This document shows positions 26,597 to 36,095 of a DNA stretch of 64,000 nt, piece after piece. Location: contig JAQISU010000119.1 of NCBI GenBank assembly GCA_029339505.1, positions 1,740,501 to 1,804,500 on the forward strand, read 5' to 3'. Below the pieces are notes generated by a model, which was given only the letters and a program-made list of their open reading frames with translations, was not told where the DNA came from and made no database searches. Source of the DNA: Unio delphinus. Its lineage: Eukaryota; Mollusca; Bivalvia; Unionida; Unionidae. Position 1 is the first letter of the stretch, and each line of letters opens with the position of its first letter. The position numbers were made by a program, and so were the translations under genes.

Positions 26597-28027
26597 TCAA
26601 AGATTTTCTACTGGGGCATCTACCACTCTCATTCTTCCACCAACACCTTCGAGTAGCATTGATTTATCACTGAGAATGACAGCAACCGCTCTATAATCAG
26701 CAATAGCAGGATGACCAACAGGACGAGTCACATTAGCTCTAAAGTGTATATCAACAACTGACTGTCTTGTCAAATCGAGATGTTCCAGTGAGAAGTAATA
26801 GATCGGATACAGAGTTTTAAAATCATATTGTGATATTTGCAAACCAGTATCCACATTTTGGTCGCGTGCCATAAATGACAACAGACGATGATAAACTCGT
26901 GCAATATGATTTTCTGTGTAATTAAGTTGTATATCCTCGGATGGTTCCTGCTGTCCGTTTATTCTCAGTGAGACGTCTTTCACACCTAATTGATCAAATA
27001 TCATATGGCTTCGTTCTTGATTACCAACTCGTGCGTTATCCTGTAACGCAATAAATATATGACGTGGCGCAGAAACGCCTTGCTTTGATGCTAGGTTCCA
27101 AGTGAATAACCCGTTGATATTTGATTGCTTCACATCTGTACTCACGGTTAGCCAACTCAACAACGACTTTCCTCCTTGATCCATAAATGATAGTAATCGT
27201 CCTTCTGCGGTGATTGCTGGAGTCAACACTGGCATCCACAATGATATTTTTGTTAAATTGACTTTACCAGCATCAGCATTGGCGACTGCAGCATCTGCTG
27301 GAATCCTCCAAATTGCATCATTATCATCACTTTTTCGTACAAGCGATACTGTATGCTTCGCCCCGTAGATAACTTTTCTGACGTTTCTACAGAATCCAAA
27401 TATGTGATGCAGTGGAATCGCGCATGAAAATGATTTACGCTCTCCTTGCAACATTGAGTTTCGTGTTGCGGCTCCTAGATTGAAATCAGGATCGTTGTTT
27501 ATAATCATATTCTCGATACCAGCAACATTAGCAGGGTTAGCAGCACGATCCCTTGGTTGTCTTATAATAAATTGTTTTCCTCCAGCGGTATTCTTAGCAT
27601 CTTTTGCAAACATCATAGAGGGTCCTGCTGATCTTGTATAATCATCGGAATATCTCGCTAACCCGATTATTGTTGTAGCCACATCAACATCACGATCTAT
27701 GGACTCAATTTCTTTTCCATCAATGAGATATCTAGCACTCTCAAATAGCGCCATAATACCATTATTGACAAAACCGACTTGAGTACCAGCTGGATACGGT
27801 GCTGGTACAGCAGTAGTATCAGCAGCTGTTACAATTTCTCCTTCTACTTCAATAAATGCTTCACAGGGTAAAAAGTATTTACTGGTATCATGGACTTGAA
27901 GATCAATTCTTGCTCGACTATTTGGGGCTATGGCATGATAGGCGTAATATTGATAATCGCGTACAGAATCATCCTTGCCAACTGGGGCGTCTATATCAAA
28001 TGCTGGATCAGATGATTTTTTGAACAT
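26597..28027 (-). CDS. Double-jelly-roll major capsid protein
   Basis: 476 residues, intact, starting MFKKSSDPAFDIDAPVGK. Length, position next to the pX-like, protease and penton-like genes, and overall character fit the Polinton/adintovirus hexon. There are beta-rich segments (ARIDLQVHDTSKYFLPCEAF, GIMALFESARYLIDGKEIES), a mid region with IPLHHIFGFCRNVRKVIYGA, and a C-terminal block (LYPIYYFSLEHLDLTRQSVV). It would form pseudo-hexameric trimers of the capsid shell. The right-hand relic retains a collinear copy split by the hAT insertion within the 13th codon. I cannot verify the fold without structure prediction. Confidence 0.8.
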   Translation of the reverse strand: MFKKSSDPAFDIDAPVGKDDSVRDYQYYAYHAIAPNSRARIDLQVHDTSKYFLPCEAFIEVEGEIVTAADTTAVPAPYPAGTQVGFVNNGIMALFESARYLIDGKEIESIDRDVDVATTIIGLARYSDDYTRSAGPSMMFAKDAKNTAGGKQFIIRQPRDRAANPANVAGIENMIINNDPDFNLGAATRNSMLQGERKSFSCAIPLHHIFGFCRNVRKVIYGAKHTVSLVRKSDDNDAIWRIPADAAVANADAGKVNLTKISLWMPVLTPAITAEGRLLSFMDQGGKSLLSWLTVSTDVKQSNINGLFTWNLASKQGVSAPRHIFIALQDNARVGNQERSHMIFDQLGVKDVSLRINGQQEPSEDIQLNYTENHIARVYHRLLSFMARDQNVDTGLQISQYDFKTLYPIYYFSLEHLDLTRQSVVDIHFRANVTRPVGHPAIADYRAVAVILSDKSMLLEGVGGRMRVVDAPVENL

Positions 28028-28074
28028 TTTATTCTATTTATCAGAGTCTAAATAGTGAAATCGTAAACGATTTT

Positions 28075-28512
28075 TCCATTTTCATCGACGTAGTTTTTTA
28101 AGGCCACTTCCTGCTATCATGTTTGCAATATTGCTTTGGTCCCCTTGATTTACCATCGACGCTAGTTTTTCATCTACTGCGTTATTTATAATTTTACTAA
28201 CACTTGCAGGCATTTCTTCTGTAGACGGTAACGGTTTCTTTTTTCGCCCCACTAATGATGTTATTTTATCCTTCGCAGTTGAAACGCTTTCCCGGCAAGA
28301 TTTCCAACAGTACTAATACCCTTATCACGAATAACATCAATGGCTTTCATTGATAATTGTTTAGCTAACGGCATCACTTTTGGGGCCATTCTTGAAAAGA
28401 ATCCTAAAATGGTATTGCCGAGGCCATCTCCATAGTATGCTTTATAAACTGGAAACCGTGAATTAACGACATAGACGGGGGTTGGTTTATCATGATTGTA
28501 ATGGATGATCAT
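28075..28512 (-). pseudogene. pVI/pX-like small structural protein, one frame change
   Basis: Starts MIIHYNHDKPTPVYVVNSRF. It has a central amphipathic part (FFSRMAPKVMPLAKQLSMKA) and NLAGKA. The obvious frame then ends at 28261. A second frame, beginning near 28285 and ending with a stop near 28075, holds STAKDKITSLVGRKKKPLPS and a C-terminal KKLRR. The right-hand relic (54022-54480) has both parts, which shows that they belong to one gene. The YxxxxGxG...PLAKQL pattern recurs in Polinton accessory proteins, by my recollection. An amphipathic, membrane- or DNA-associated role is inferred. Confidence 0.55.
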
Positions 28513-28545
28513 TATTATAAAAACAATAGTGTTTTCAATTGTTAT

Positions 28546-29581
28546 TTAATCACTATGATACCCATTTGCTAACTCGTCAATGAAATCTCGATAGGTTTTG
28601 ATATCCATGATACCGCCGGCAAATAACCGTCTACAGATATCAGCTGCTTCATTAATTATTTCTGGAGAGTTATTTCCTGCTCGGAATCCTCCTACAAGAA
28701 CATCTAATCGTGATATATCATTGATAACACTATCAGGACAAGTGTTTCCAATCCTTGGATTTCCTAATCCACTTCCGCTATAACCAGTTGCTTCATCTAG
28801 TTTGTCTGTATCCGTGGTTTGTAAATAATCAAGAGTATCATCATCATCATCATCATCATCAGGTGGTAGTTGTTGTTTTTTTTTGTCTTCTTGTTTGTCT
28901 ACGTGTTGGTGTTTGACGTTTTAGTTCTTGCCGTTCTTCTATTTCTCGTTGTCGTTCTTCTATTTGTTCTCTTTTATAATTACTAATTCCCCTTTGAAAT
29001 TCCTTGTATCCTATCTCATCCTTATTCAAACGACCAATCCCTTTATTTAGTTTATACAAATTATCGAACCAATCATTACTTGATATTCTATCATTCTTAT
29101 ACTCGTCCTTTAAAAAATCTTTTTTTGAATTATAACTTTGAGCAGCAAAATTACCAAAGGCTTGATAATCCTTTGATTTCAATAAACTAGGTTTTTTTAT
29201 TAATATTTTAGCATGATCAGTAAATTTATTCAACAGAGAGACAGTCGTTTTTTTCGGATCAGTTTTTTCAGTTTGTTCAGTTTTCGCTGCTAGTTTTTCA
29301 AGTTCACCAATAACAGATTTTCCCGTCTCGGGACCATCTCCCAGTAAAGCACGCTCTACCCCCTTCGTTGCTGTGGTTACTGGTTTAAACAATTCTTCAG
29401 ACCCCAGAGCAAAATCAGTTTGTAAACTCTGTCGTTGTTGCAGTTTATTTCTTACAGAGTCACGAATTGGTATAAATTTCTTAATTGCATCTAGTCGCTC
29501 ACGAGCCAATCGGGTTGTTAATGCCTCATTGACCATTATTTGAAATCGCAAACTATTTTTCAATTGTAAAACACTTGACAT
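28546..29581 (-). pseudogene. Charged accessory protein with acidic tail, one frame change
   Basis: Part one, 240 residues (29581-28862), is helical and highly charged. It contains ARERLDAIKKF, EELFKPVTTATKG and a C-terminal coiled coil (REQIEERQREIEERQELKRQ) before an Arg- and Thr-rich end. At an A9 run on the coding strand (28876-28884) the frame changes. Part two, about 105 residues, starts with seven aspartates and includes ATGYSGSGLGNPRIGN, NNSPEIINEAADICRRLF and a YHSD end at 28546. The same acidic part occurs in the relic at 53.6-54.0 kb, so it is a conserved gene segment. I do not recognise the family. Confidence 0.55.
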
Positions 29582-29830
29582 GTCGGATGATTTTTAACAC
29601 AGTCATGGAAGTGTTATTTCATCGTGAGACACCTTCTATCATTGATGGAGAAAGTATCAAAATTGTATATAAATAAAATAATACTGATAGTTTCTCCACT
29701 TTTTTGACATGTCGGATGATTTTTAACACGGTCATGGAAGTGTTATTTCATCCTATAACAGCTTCTATCAATGATGTTGAAAGTGTGGAAATTCATATAA
29801 AAATAATTAATACCACACTTTCAACATTCT
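29577..29830 (-). promoter_or_regulatory. Two 129-bp direct repeats, each with a hairpin, at the structural-module promoter
   Basis: Units begin gacatgtcggatgattttta at 29577 and at 29706. At the same offset (70 nt) each has one arm of a stem: 29647-29659 pairs with 29685-29697, and 29776-29788 pairs with 29813-29825. The two stems differ at about five positions, yet each pairs within its own unit (12 of 13 and 13 of 13). TATA-like sequence lies in the loops (tatataaata; catataaaaa). The first unit overlaps the ATG of the 240-residue gene, so this is probably its promoter or leader. Confidence 0.7.
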
Positions 29831-29849
29831 TTATTTGATCAATCTGACA

Positions 29850-29971
29850 TATCCTCCATCGATTTTTGACATCTCCTTTTGAGGGTCGGCTAAAAAAAAT
29901 GAGGGTCGGAATGATAAATGGTCGGTCACAATCAAAAAATGATAATGGTCGGGCAATCAATGGTCGGGCAA
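29850..29971. promoter_or_regulatory. GGTCGG repeat cluster and TIR-shared 18-mer
   Basis: Five copies of ggtcgg lie at 29884, 29904, 29920, 29947 and 29962. Just left of them, atcctccatcgatttttg (29851-29868) is identical to 18 bp of both terminal repeats, apart from one substitution in the right one. The cluster occupies the only sizeable intergenic gap of the provirus, between the structural and replication modules. It could be a replication or transcription control site. Confidence 0.5.
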
Positions 29972-30373
29972 TCAAAATTGTTCATTTTCTTGAATTAATG
30001 CTCGTAGGTTTCTAATTTTAGAGTTGACTTCTTTTTTCAATTCGTATTCGTTACCTAATTCTTTTCGTATTCCTTCTACGATAGTATACAACGGGACGAA
30101 CACACTGATGTCACTGGAAAAAGAAAGAGAGTCTTTAATAGAATTCTGAATTTCTTTGATGAGTGCATACTTCTTGGGTAGCATATATTTGTTAGTGCTA
30201 ACCCCGTATTCTATATCCTGAAAATCAGACACAATTTGATCAGGATTTAACCCATCTGATAGTTTGATATCCTGATTTTTCAATTTTGCTATTTCAACTA
30301 TGATGCTATTCATGTTTTCAGAATTCATTATTCTATAAGAATGACATATCTCTAATTGGAAATTATGACGCAT
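29972..30373 (-). CDS. Unrecognised 133-residue protein
   Basis: An open frame with its first methionine at 30373, overlapping the stop of the HNH gene by one base (TGATG). Alternative starts are MNSENMNSII and further methionines. The protein is helical and charged, with KLKNQDIKLSDGLNPDQIV and a C-terminal coiled segment (ELGNEYELKKEVNSKIRNL). I see no catalytic motif. The coupled start suggests translation after the HNH gene. Its stop lies beside the GGTCGG cluster. Confidence 0.55.
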   Translation of the reverse strand: MRHNFQLEICHSYRIMNSENMNSIIVEIAKLKNQDIKLSDGLNPDQIVSDFQDIEYGVSTNKYMLPKKYALIKEIQNSIKDSLSFSSDISVFVPLYTIVEGIRKELGNEYELKKEVNSKIRNLRALIQENEQF

Positions 30374-30852
30374 CAGATATAACTAAATTGAACTTTTTGC
30401 CCCGTCTTTTTTGAAATAGCCGTTTTGGTTATCCCCTCTGCAACTCTTCGTACTGAGGCTCTACAAATATCGAAGTGCCTACCGGCTTCATATAATGATT
30501 GAAATATTTTTTCTTCGTTCAAAGATTTTACTGGTCTCGCTTTTTTTGAGCACTTTCCAGTCCTTCCAGATGAATTATTCTCACTCTGTGTAACAGCTCG
30601 TAAATTATCTAAAGAATTATTCTTTCGATTAGAATCGATATGATCAATAACAAGACCATTCTCAATCAATCCATTGAAACATTCAAATATGAAACGATGA
30701 TTGTGATAATTTTTCTTTCCAGCGCCAAACATCAAATACCCTTGATTAGTCATAAAACCAACTGGTTTCTTCAGTCTGCGGTTTCTTACAACACCATCAC
30801 TGGATGCTTCATAATTTGTAATCACTGGATGTGGTCTGAATTCTTGGTTCAT
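30373..30852 (-). CDS. HNH homing-type endonuclease with NUMOD domains
   Basis: About 159 residues, intact. The N-terminus has a NUMOD4-like segment (NYEASSDGVVRNRRLKKPVG). The HNH core follows: HRFIFECFNG, then LVIDHIDSNRKNNSLDNLRA and TQSEN. The C-terminus has a NUMOD1-like helix-turn-helix (FQSLYEAGRHFDICRASVRR). This architecture is typical of free-standing homing endonucleases in giant viruses and phages. It sits between the polymerase and the structural genes and is probably a passenger gene. Confidence 0.85.
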   Translation of the reverse strand: MNQEFRPHPVITNYEASSDGVVRNRRLKKPVGFMTNQGYLMFGAGKKNYHNHRFIFECFNGLIENGLVIDHIDSNRKNNSLDNLRAVTQSENNSSGRTGKCSKKARPVKSLNEEKIFQSLYEAGRHFDICRASVRRVAEGITKTAISKKTGQKVQFSYI

Positions 30853-30864
30853 ATATACTATTCT

Positions 30865-31259
30865 ATTGTTTGTCTAATTCAGTGTTTGGTTCAATAATTA
30901 CATCACTGGAAAATCGTTCGATATAGTCTTGCGGAGTTCTTATGATTTTGTCAGTGACGTTATCAGGGTCAAAGACTTTTTCAGGGTCAAAATTTCTGAT
31001 GGATTGTCCATTTTTTTATTCTTTTATCATAATAACGCTTCAATTCCCTATATCGCTTACCACCACAATCAATACACAATTGTGATCTTCCCTTGACCCC
31101 AACCCCACATCGAATACAGGGTAACGGACCAAGACTTCCACGTCGAAAACTTTGCATATGATACCTACAGTATTCATTTTTTCTGCATGATTTGTTACAC
31201 GGGGTTACATTTCCCATCATGAGCCATTTGCAGTGATTCATTATACATAAATCTTTCAT
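30865..31259 (-). pseudogene. Cysteine-rich zinc-binding protein, probable frame change
   Basis: 90 residues in the first frame, starting MKDLCIMNHCKWLMMGN, with paired cysteines (TPCNKSC, YCRYH, LPCIRCG, QLCIDCGGKRY) suggesting two zinc knuckles or ribbons. At an A7 run (about 31015-31021) a second frame opens and continues as SIRNFDPEKVFDPDNVTDK to a stop near 30865. That continuation reads protein-like and acidic, so the gene may extend that far. The start is only 24 bp from the divergent polymerase start, so a shared promoter with tatatat at 31274-31280 is likely. Function unknown. Confidence 0.5.
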
Positions 31260-31283
31260 TTAAATGCTTGTTTTATATATAGC
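31260..31283 (+). promoter_or_regulatory. Compact divergent promoter
   Basis: Only 24 bp separate the divergent start codons of the zinc-knuckle gene and the polymerase gene. The gap contains ttttatatatag, a TATA-like box directly before the polymerase ATG at 31284. Confidence 0.4.
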
Positions 31284-34200
31284 ATGAAGGAGTTCAAGAG
31301 ATTGACTTCGAAAAATGCTAAATTCAATGCTGATAGAGAGTTCAAGAGATTATTGAAAATCAATCCTAGATTTAATCTCGATAGACCAAAAAAAGTCAAA
31401 AACGTCCAAGAGACGGAAACATGAAAGAGTTTAAGAGATTATTAAAAATCAATCCTAGATTTAATCTCGATAGACCCAAAAAACGTCCAATAGACGGAAA
31501 CAAACGTAACAAACGTCCAAGAGACGGAAAGATGAAAGAGTTTAAGAGATTATTGAAAATTAACCCTAAATTTAATATCGATAAACCCAAAAAACGTCCA
31601 AAACGCCCAATAGACGGAAAAATGAAAGAGTTTAAGAGATTATTGAAAATCAATCCTAGATTTAATCGCGATAGACCCAAAAAACGTAACAAACGTCCAA
31701 GAGACGGAAACATGAGATCACCATGGAAGGATGCTCAATTCAATCTTGATATAGTTTCTAATACACCCAAGAATAAAATTCTTGATAAACCCATCAGAGA
31801 CTGTTTTAATGAATTCAAGCGTGATGGAGCATCTTATTGTTGGTCAACATTTCGAATTGATGGTGTTGTTGACGCTACCATGAATGATGAAAAGGCAGCA
31901 GTGATCATTTCACGTGTTGGGGAAAAAAGTCATTTTTTCCGAATCAAATTCATTATCCGTGAGAATGGCAAATGGATTATTAAGGATAAATTTGAACCCA
32001 TTCTCAAGGGCAAAAAAACTGTCACCGTGAACCAGGATTCCAAACCGGGAATTTTGACTGGAATTGATAAACCCTACTACGAAAGATCTTATCCTGTCAC
32101 AGCAGTTGTTTACGGGATCTATCCGCTCAATGAAAAACCTGATATTTCAAAACTAGCACCCATGAAATATTCGACAGGCCTCAATTGTGTAGCAGAACGA
32201 ATAATAGAACACTTCACAAATGCGTCCCGGGGAAATAAACTCACTGATCTAAGACGAAAAAAAATAACCGAGTGGGAGTTCACGGTAAAAGAGCATGGAG
32301 CAACAATTCAGGATATAACTAAATTAGAAAAATCATTAAGATTTCCAATATCGGTAAGGACAATCACCGGTGAAGTATTATACGAATCGAAATATAAATC
32401 ACAGGGAGTCCCCATTGAAATTATTGATCATAACGCGCACGCGTGGTCATCTGCAGTAACAATATTCCCACGGGAAAGAACCGTAAAATATCTATCCCAA
32501 ACCGAAGAGTTTTTTTCAGAGCAGAAATTTTTTGATGCTATTTACCATTTGAGTAAAAACGATCCTGTGTCAGCGTGGCTATTTCATAGTAATTCAGACG
32601 AGGAATGCAGATTTGATCAGTTTGTAAGGCCTAACGGAGAATTATACCGTACTGAAGAACTGCAGAATCAAATGAAACAACTAGCTAGTGAGTTTTCTGA
32701 GGGGGAAATCGAAGATCAATTATTAGCAAACTGTTTCACAGTACCATCCATTGCAGCACATTTTGCTAGAAAGAAAAACGCGTGGAAACCAACACGAAGT
32801 GAGTTTTTATCAGAGGTCAAATTATCCTGTCTTGAATACAGCCATGGAGGATTATGGAACACAAAATACACCGCTGATACCGTTATTTCAGTTGATATGA
32901 TTGCGTGTTATCCAGGAAGTTTTCTTGGGTATGGAGAATGCGAGAAATATTTCAAACGATTTGGACACCCTACACACGAAATGAGCCGTGTTGCTATTAA
33001 TGGACCACTGCCACATTTCGATTTAACCGGATTCGCTTGTGTAGTATCATTTGAAATGGCTGAAGGACTTCATCCGTGTAGTTATCTTTGGATTGGTAAA
33101 CACATGTCTGAAAAACACTGGATGCCAATAGTGTTGTTACGGTATATGCTTGATTGTAAGATGTTAAAATAATTAATTGTCAGTGAAGCAATTATATCCT
33201 ATCGAGCACAGAAATCAGTCTGGTTACCACAACCTGATCTAGAAAAAATAATTAGCGAAGAGCGAAAACTGTTTCCTGATTTTAATGAACAACAAATCAT
33301 GGATTGGTCCAGACAGTTATTTGAAATCAGAAACAATGAAGCAAAAAATCTTGGACGAAGAATAATCGGTAAATTTACCCAAGGTGGCAAAGATGATAAT
33401 ACGAAATATTCTTCACGATTGATTATAGACAACGCTGAATACGATTTTGTAATCGCGAATCTAACGAATAAGGGCCTATATGTCAATCGTAAGGACGCAT
33501 TTATGTCCGATGGAACCAAATTGGGTACAATTGTTACCTACAATGATGGATACCATCCGCAGTACACACATTTGAGAGCTTCTATGCTCGGTTATGCTTC
33601 TATCAATCTGTTTTCAATGATCAATAGATTTCCTACCACCGCAGTTAGAGTTGCTACTGACTCATTTTACATAAATAGCAAAATGGCTGATTTTAAGGCT
33701 ACTGGCAACGAGAAATGGGGAACATGGAGAATTAAGAAAGAAATGATTCATGATTATATTCCATCAGCAGATGTTACCATTGAAAATAATTATTTAGAAA
33801 GCAATCAGTGTTCAGAATTTTCTAGTGCACCACCGATTTCTGATCCAATCTGTAGATATAAAACAGTTTATTTAAACGATTGTGGCGGGTCAGGAAAAAC
33901 AACCCGGGCAATTGAGTTATTTCGTGGGAAAAATCCTACGGATTTAACAAAAATGATTGTGCTAACACCGACTCACAGACTTGCAAGAGAAATGATACAG
34001 AGAGGGGTAAATGCCTGCACTTATCATAGTTTCTTTAGATGGAAGGAAGATAAATGGACTCCTGAGCGCATGGGAGAGAAATTTATTCCTGAAATTATCA
34101 TTTGGGATGAAATAGACACAGTGTGCGAAGATGTCTTAAAAATATTTCTTGAGTGGTTGTTATTGAAGAATACAAAAATCGTCATGTGCGGTGATCACGG

Positions 34201-35137
34201 CCAACCACCACCATTTGTCGGTGCATCTCCACATGAATGGCTAAAGGGTTTTGTAGACTATTATGAAGAAATTGATACCGATCATAGATCACTTGATAAT
34301 GAATTAAAAGAATTGAAGAAACTAATTAGATTACAACCGGATAGAATCCAGTGTGAAATAGCCCGTGAAATAATTTCGGAAACTCCCATGAATGAGTTTT
34401 GGGAAGCGTGGAGACCAAATGATTTAATCATTGCAAGTAGAAAAATAGTCAGGGACACACTTCAGATGAAGTTATTTGAATTGCATAAACAAAAATTTGC
34501 AACACTTCCAGTACCCCTTTGTTATAGGCCATCGGATACACGAAAACAGAACATCGAAGTTGATATTCCAGGACAGAGTGAAAAACAGAGTCTCGTATTA
34601 AATGATATTGTGCTGGTTGATATCAATGTTGTTGAAGATGCATTGCGTGCTAATAAATCCCCATGGACGCTAGGATACGCATCGACGATACATTCTTCAC
34701 AGGGATTGACTATATCGGATACAATTGTTTGGATGGTAGATAATCGCATAGAATGGTCAAATTTAGTCTATCTTTCAGTATCCAGAGTACGAAAAATAAA
34801 TCAACTTCGAAGAATTGTCTTCGATGATGAAATCATTGGTGGCGATGATGAAATCATTGGTGACGATAATGATATTATTGATAAAAAACTCTCCGGTTAC
34901 AAACAACAGGACAAAAAAAAACAACGAGAATTTGATATTGATGCTGAATTAATAATCACTTTGAAGAAACAACAGAATAATCACTGCGCGAGTTGCAATT
35001 GTATAATGCGTTGGCAGTATTCGGATAAGGATCCTCGCCAATTCACCGTGGACAGAAAAAATAACAATCTCGGTCATGTCAGAAATAATGTGATGTTGAC
35101 TTGTCTTGAGTGCAATAGACGCAAGGGTGCTAGTTAA
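31284..35137 (+). pseudogene. PolB fused to SF1 helicase and HNH domain, broken
   Basis: The N-terminus has four to five tandem basic repeats (EFKRLLKINPRFN..RPKK, 31284-31710), with a frame change in the first copies. A polymerase of the protein-primed type follows: motif A in SVDMIACYPGSF (near 32890), motif B region with IIGKFTQGG (near 33365) and motif C in RVATDSFY (near 33650). A superfamily 1 helicase comes next: Walker A GGSGKTT (33885), Walker B IIWDE (34095), GDHGQPPPF, and IHSSQGLT (34690). Last is an HNH-like tail with two Cys pairs (CASC, CLEC) and VDRKNN. A single TAA (33170-33172) lies between motifs A and B, and the same frame continues after it. The gene meets the integrase tail to tail, overlapping by 8 bp. 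Confidence 0.85.
31326..31710 (+). repeat. Tandem repeat in the N-terminus of the polymerase gene
   Basis: Units of about 90-111 bp, each encoding MKEFKRLLKINP-(R/K)-FN followed by RPKKR-type basic linkers of variable length. The basic linkers look like nuclear-localisation signals. Copies begin near 31326, 31421, 31532 and 31622. Confidence 0.85.
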
Positions 35138-36095
35138 GACCATGGGGTGGCAATTGAGTATCCTCGGGTATCACTTGTAATTGTTGTCTAGTAAAACCCC
35201 GTTGAGGGGCAGTTGAATCCAGTTTATAGATTGGAGGTCTACCCGTAGATCGTGTTATACTAGATATCTTATGCGTAGTGACGCTCCAAATAGGATCAGT
35301 AGCCCTTTTTCTATCCCCTTCAAGCTCTCCTGGTTCGTATAAGTACCTCACAATGACATTACTACCAAGAATTGGTTCTTTGAAATCTTTTTGTGGTTTT
35401 TCAGGTATCGACTTCTTTTTAATCGCGTTGATAGGTTTCATGTTGATGGTTCTAGTAATCTCGTTATTCAGTGCGGTAACTACACCTGGTAATCTCTTAA
35501 CCCATTCACGGGATCTTTTTTCTTGGATGAATTCTTTTGCATATTGATATCCAAATAACCGCTCAGCAAGAATCCGATTAAATCGTTCTACAATGGCCTG
35601 ATCACGATGCATTGCAGTATGCCCTCGTCTGATAGCGACATTGTGATATTTCATTGTAGATAACACTGCACCCTGAAATTCCTTGCCCGGATCAACTTGT
35701 AACAGATTTGGCCAGTGCAGAGGGCTCCTTCGATAAATCCTTTCAAATGCAGAAGCCACTTCAGTGGCTGATTTTGTTTTTAACGGTTCTGCTTCTTTGT
35801 ATCGACTTGCAATATCAACTACAGTTAACGCATATTTGTAACCACGATCATGTGGCAGAAATAATAGATCAGCCTGATGAACTTCATTGGGTCCGGTTAC
35901 ATCAAAATGCGAGAATTGAATTTGTTTAGGCGGTGGTAGATAAATTTGCCATAGTGCCTGTTTGGATAACGAATGAGCCGCAGTGGTTTTTTTCACTTTT
36001 GCGGCGATAGCGAGTTTACTGATTGCAGCGTTACCCTTCCAGTATCCTCTTGGGGAATAATAAATAGATTCCATGTTGTTATTAATTACCAGCAC
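35130..36095 (-). CDS. rve (retrovirus-type) integrase
   Basis: About 320 residues, intact. The catalytic triad is visible: D in HQADLLFLPHD, D in LQVDPGKEFQG and E in AIVERFNR, with about 35 residues between the second and third, as in Polinton integrases. An N-terminal segment precedes it, and the C-terminal part (PPIYKLDSTAPQRGFTRQQL) resembles the chromodomain-like end of the family. The better start is probably MESIYYSPRGYW (36074), since the relic at 2731 starts there and it avoids more overlap with the PLA2 gene. It would insert the linear genome using the terminal repeats. Confidence 0.92.
   Translation of the reverse strand: MLVINNNMESIYYSPRGYWKGNAAISKLAIAAKVKKTTAAHSLSKQALWQIYLPPPKQIQFSHFDVTGPNEVHQADLLFLPHDRGYKYALTVVDIASRYKEAEPLKTKSATEVASAFERIYRRSPLHWPNLLQVDPGKEFQGAVLSTMKYHNVAIRRGHTAMHRDQAIVERFNRILAERLFGYQYAKEFIQEKRSREWVKRLPGVVTALNNEITRTINMKPINAIKKKSIPEKPQKDFKEPILGSNVIVRYLYEPGELEGDRKRATDPIWSVTTHKISSITRSTGRPPIYKLDSTAPQRGFTRQQLQVIPEDTQLPPHGLN

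Noticed and set aside
27036..27239. Small frame inside the capsid gene
   Set aside because: It is a shadow of the MCP in another frame.
31396..31713. Minus-strand open frame of about 105 codons
   Set aside because: It is the antisense of the tandem repeat in the polymerase gene.
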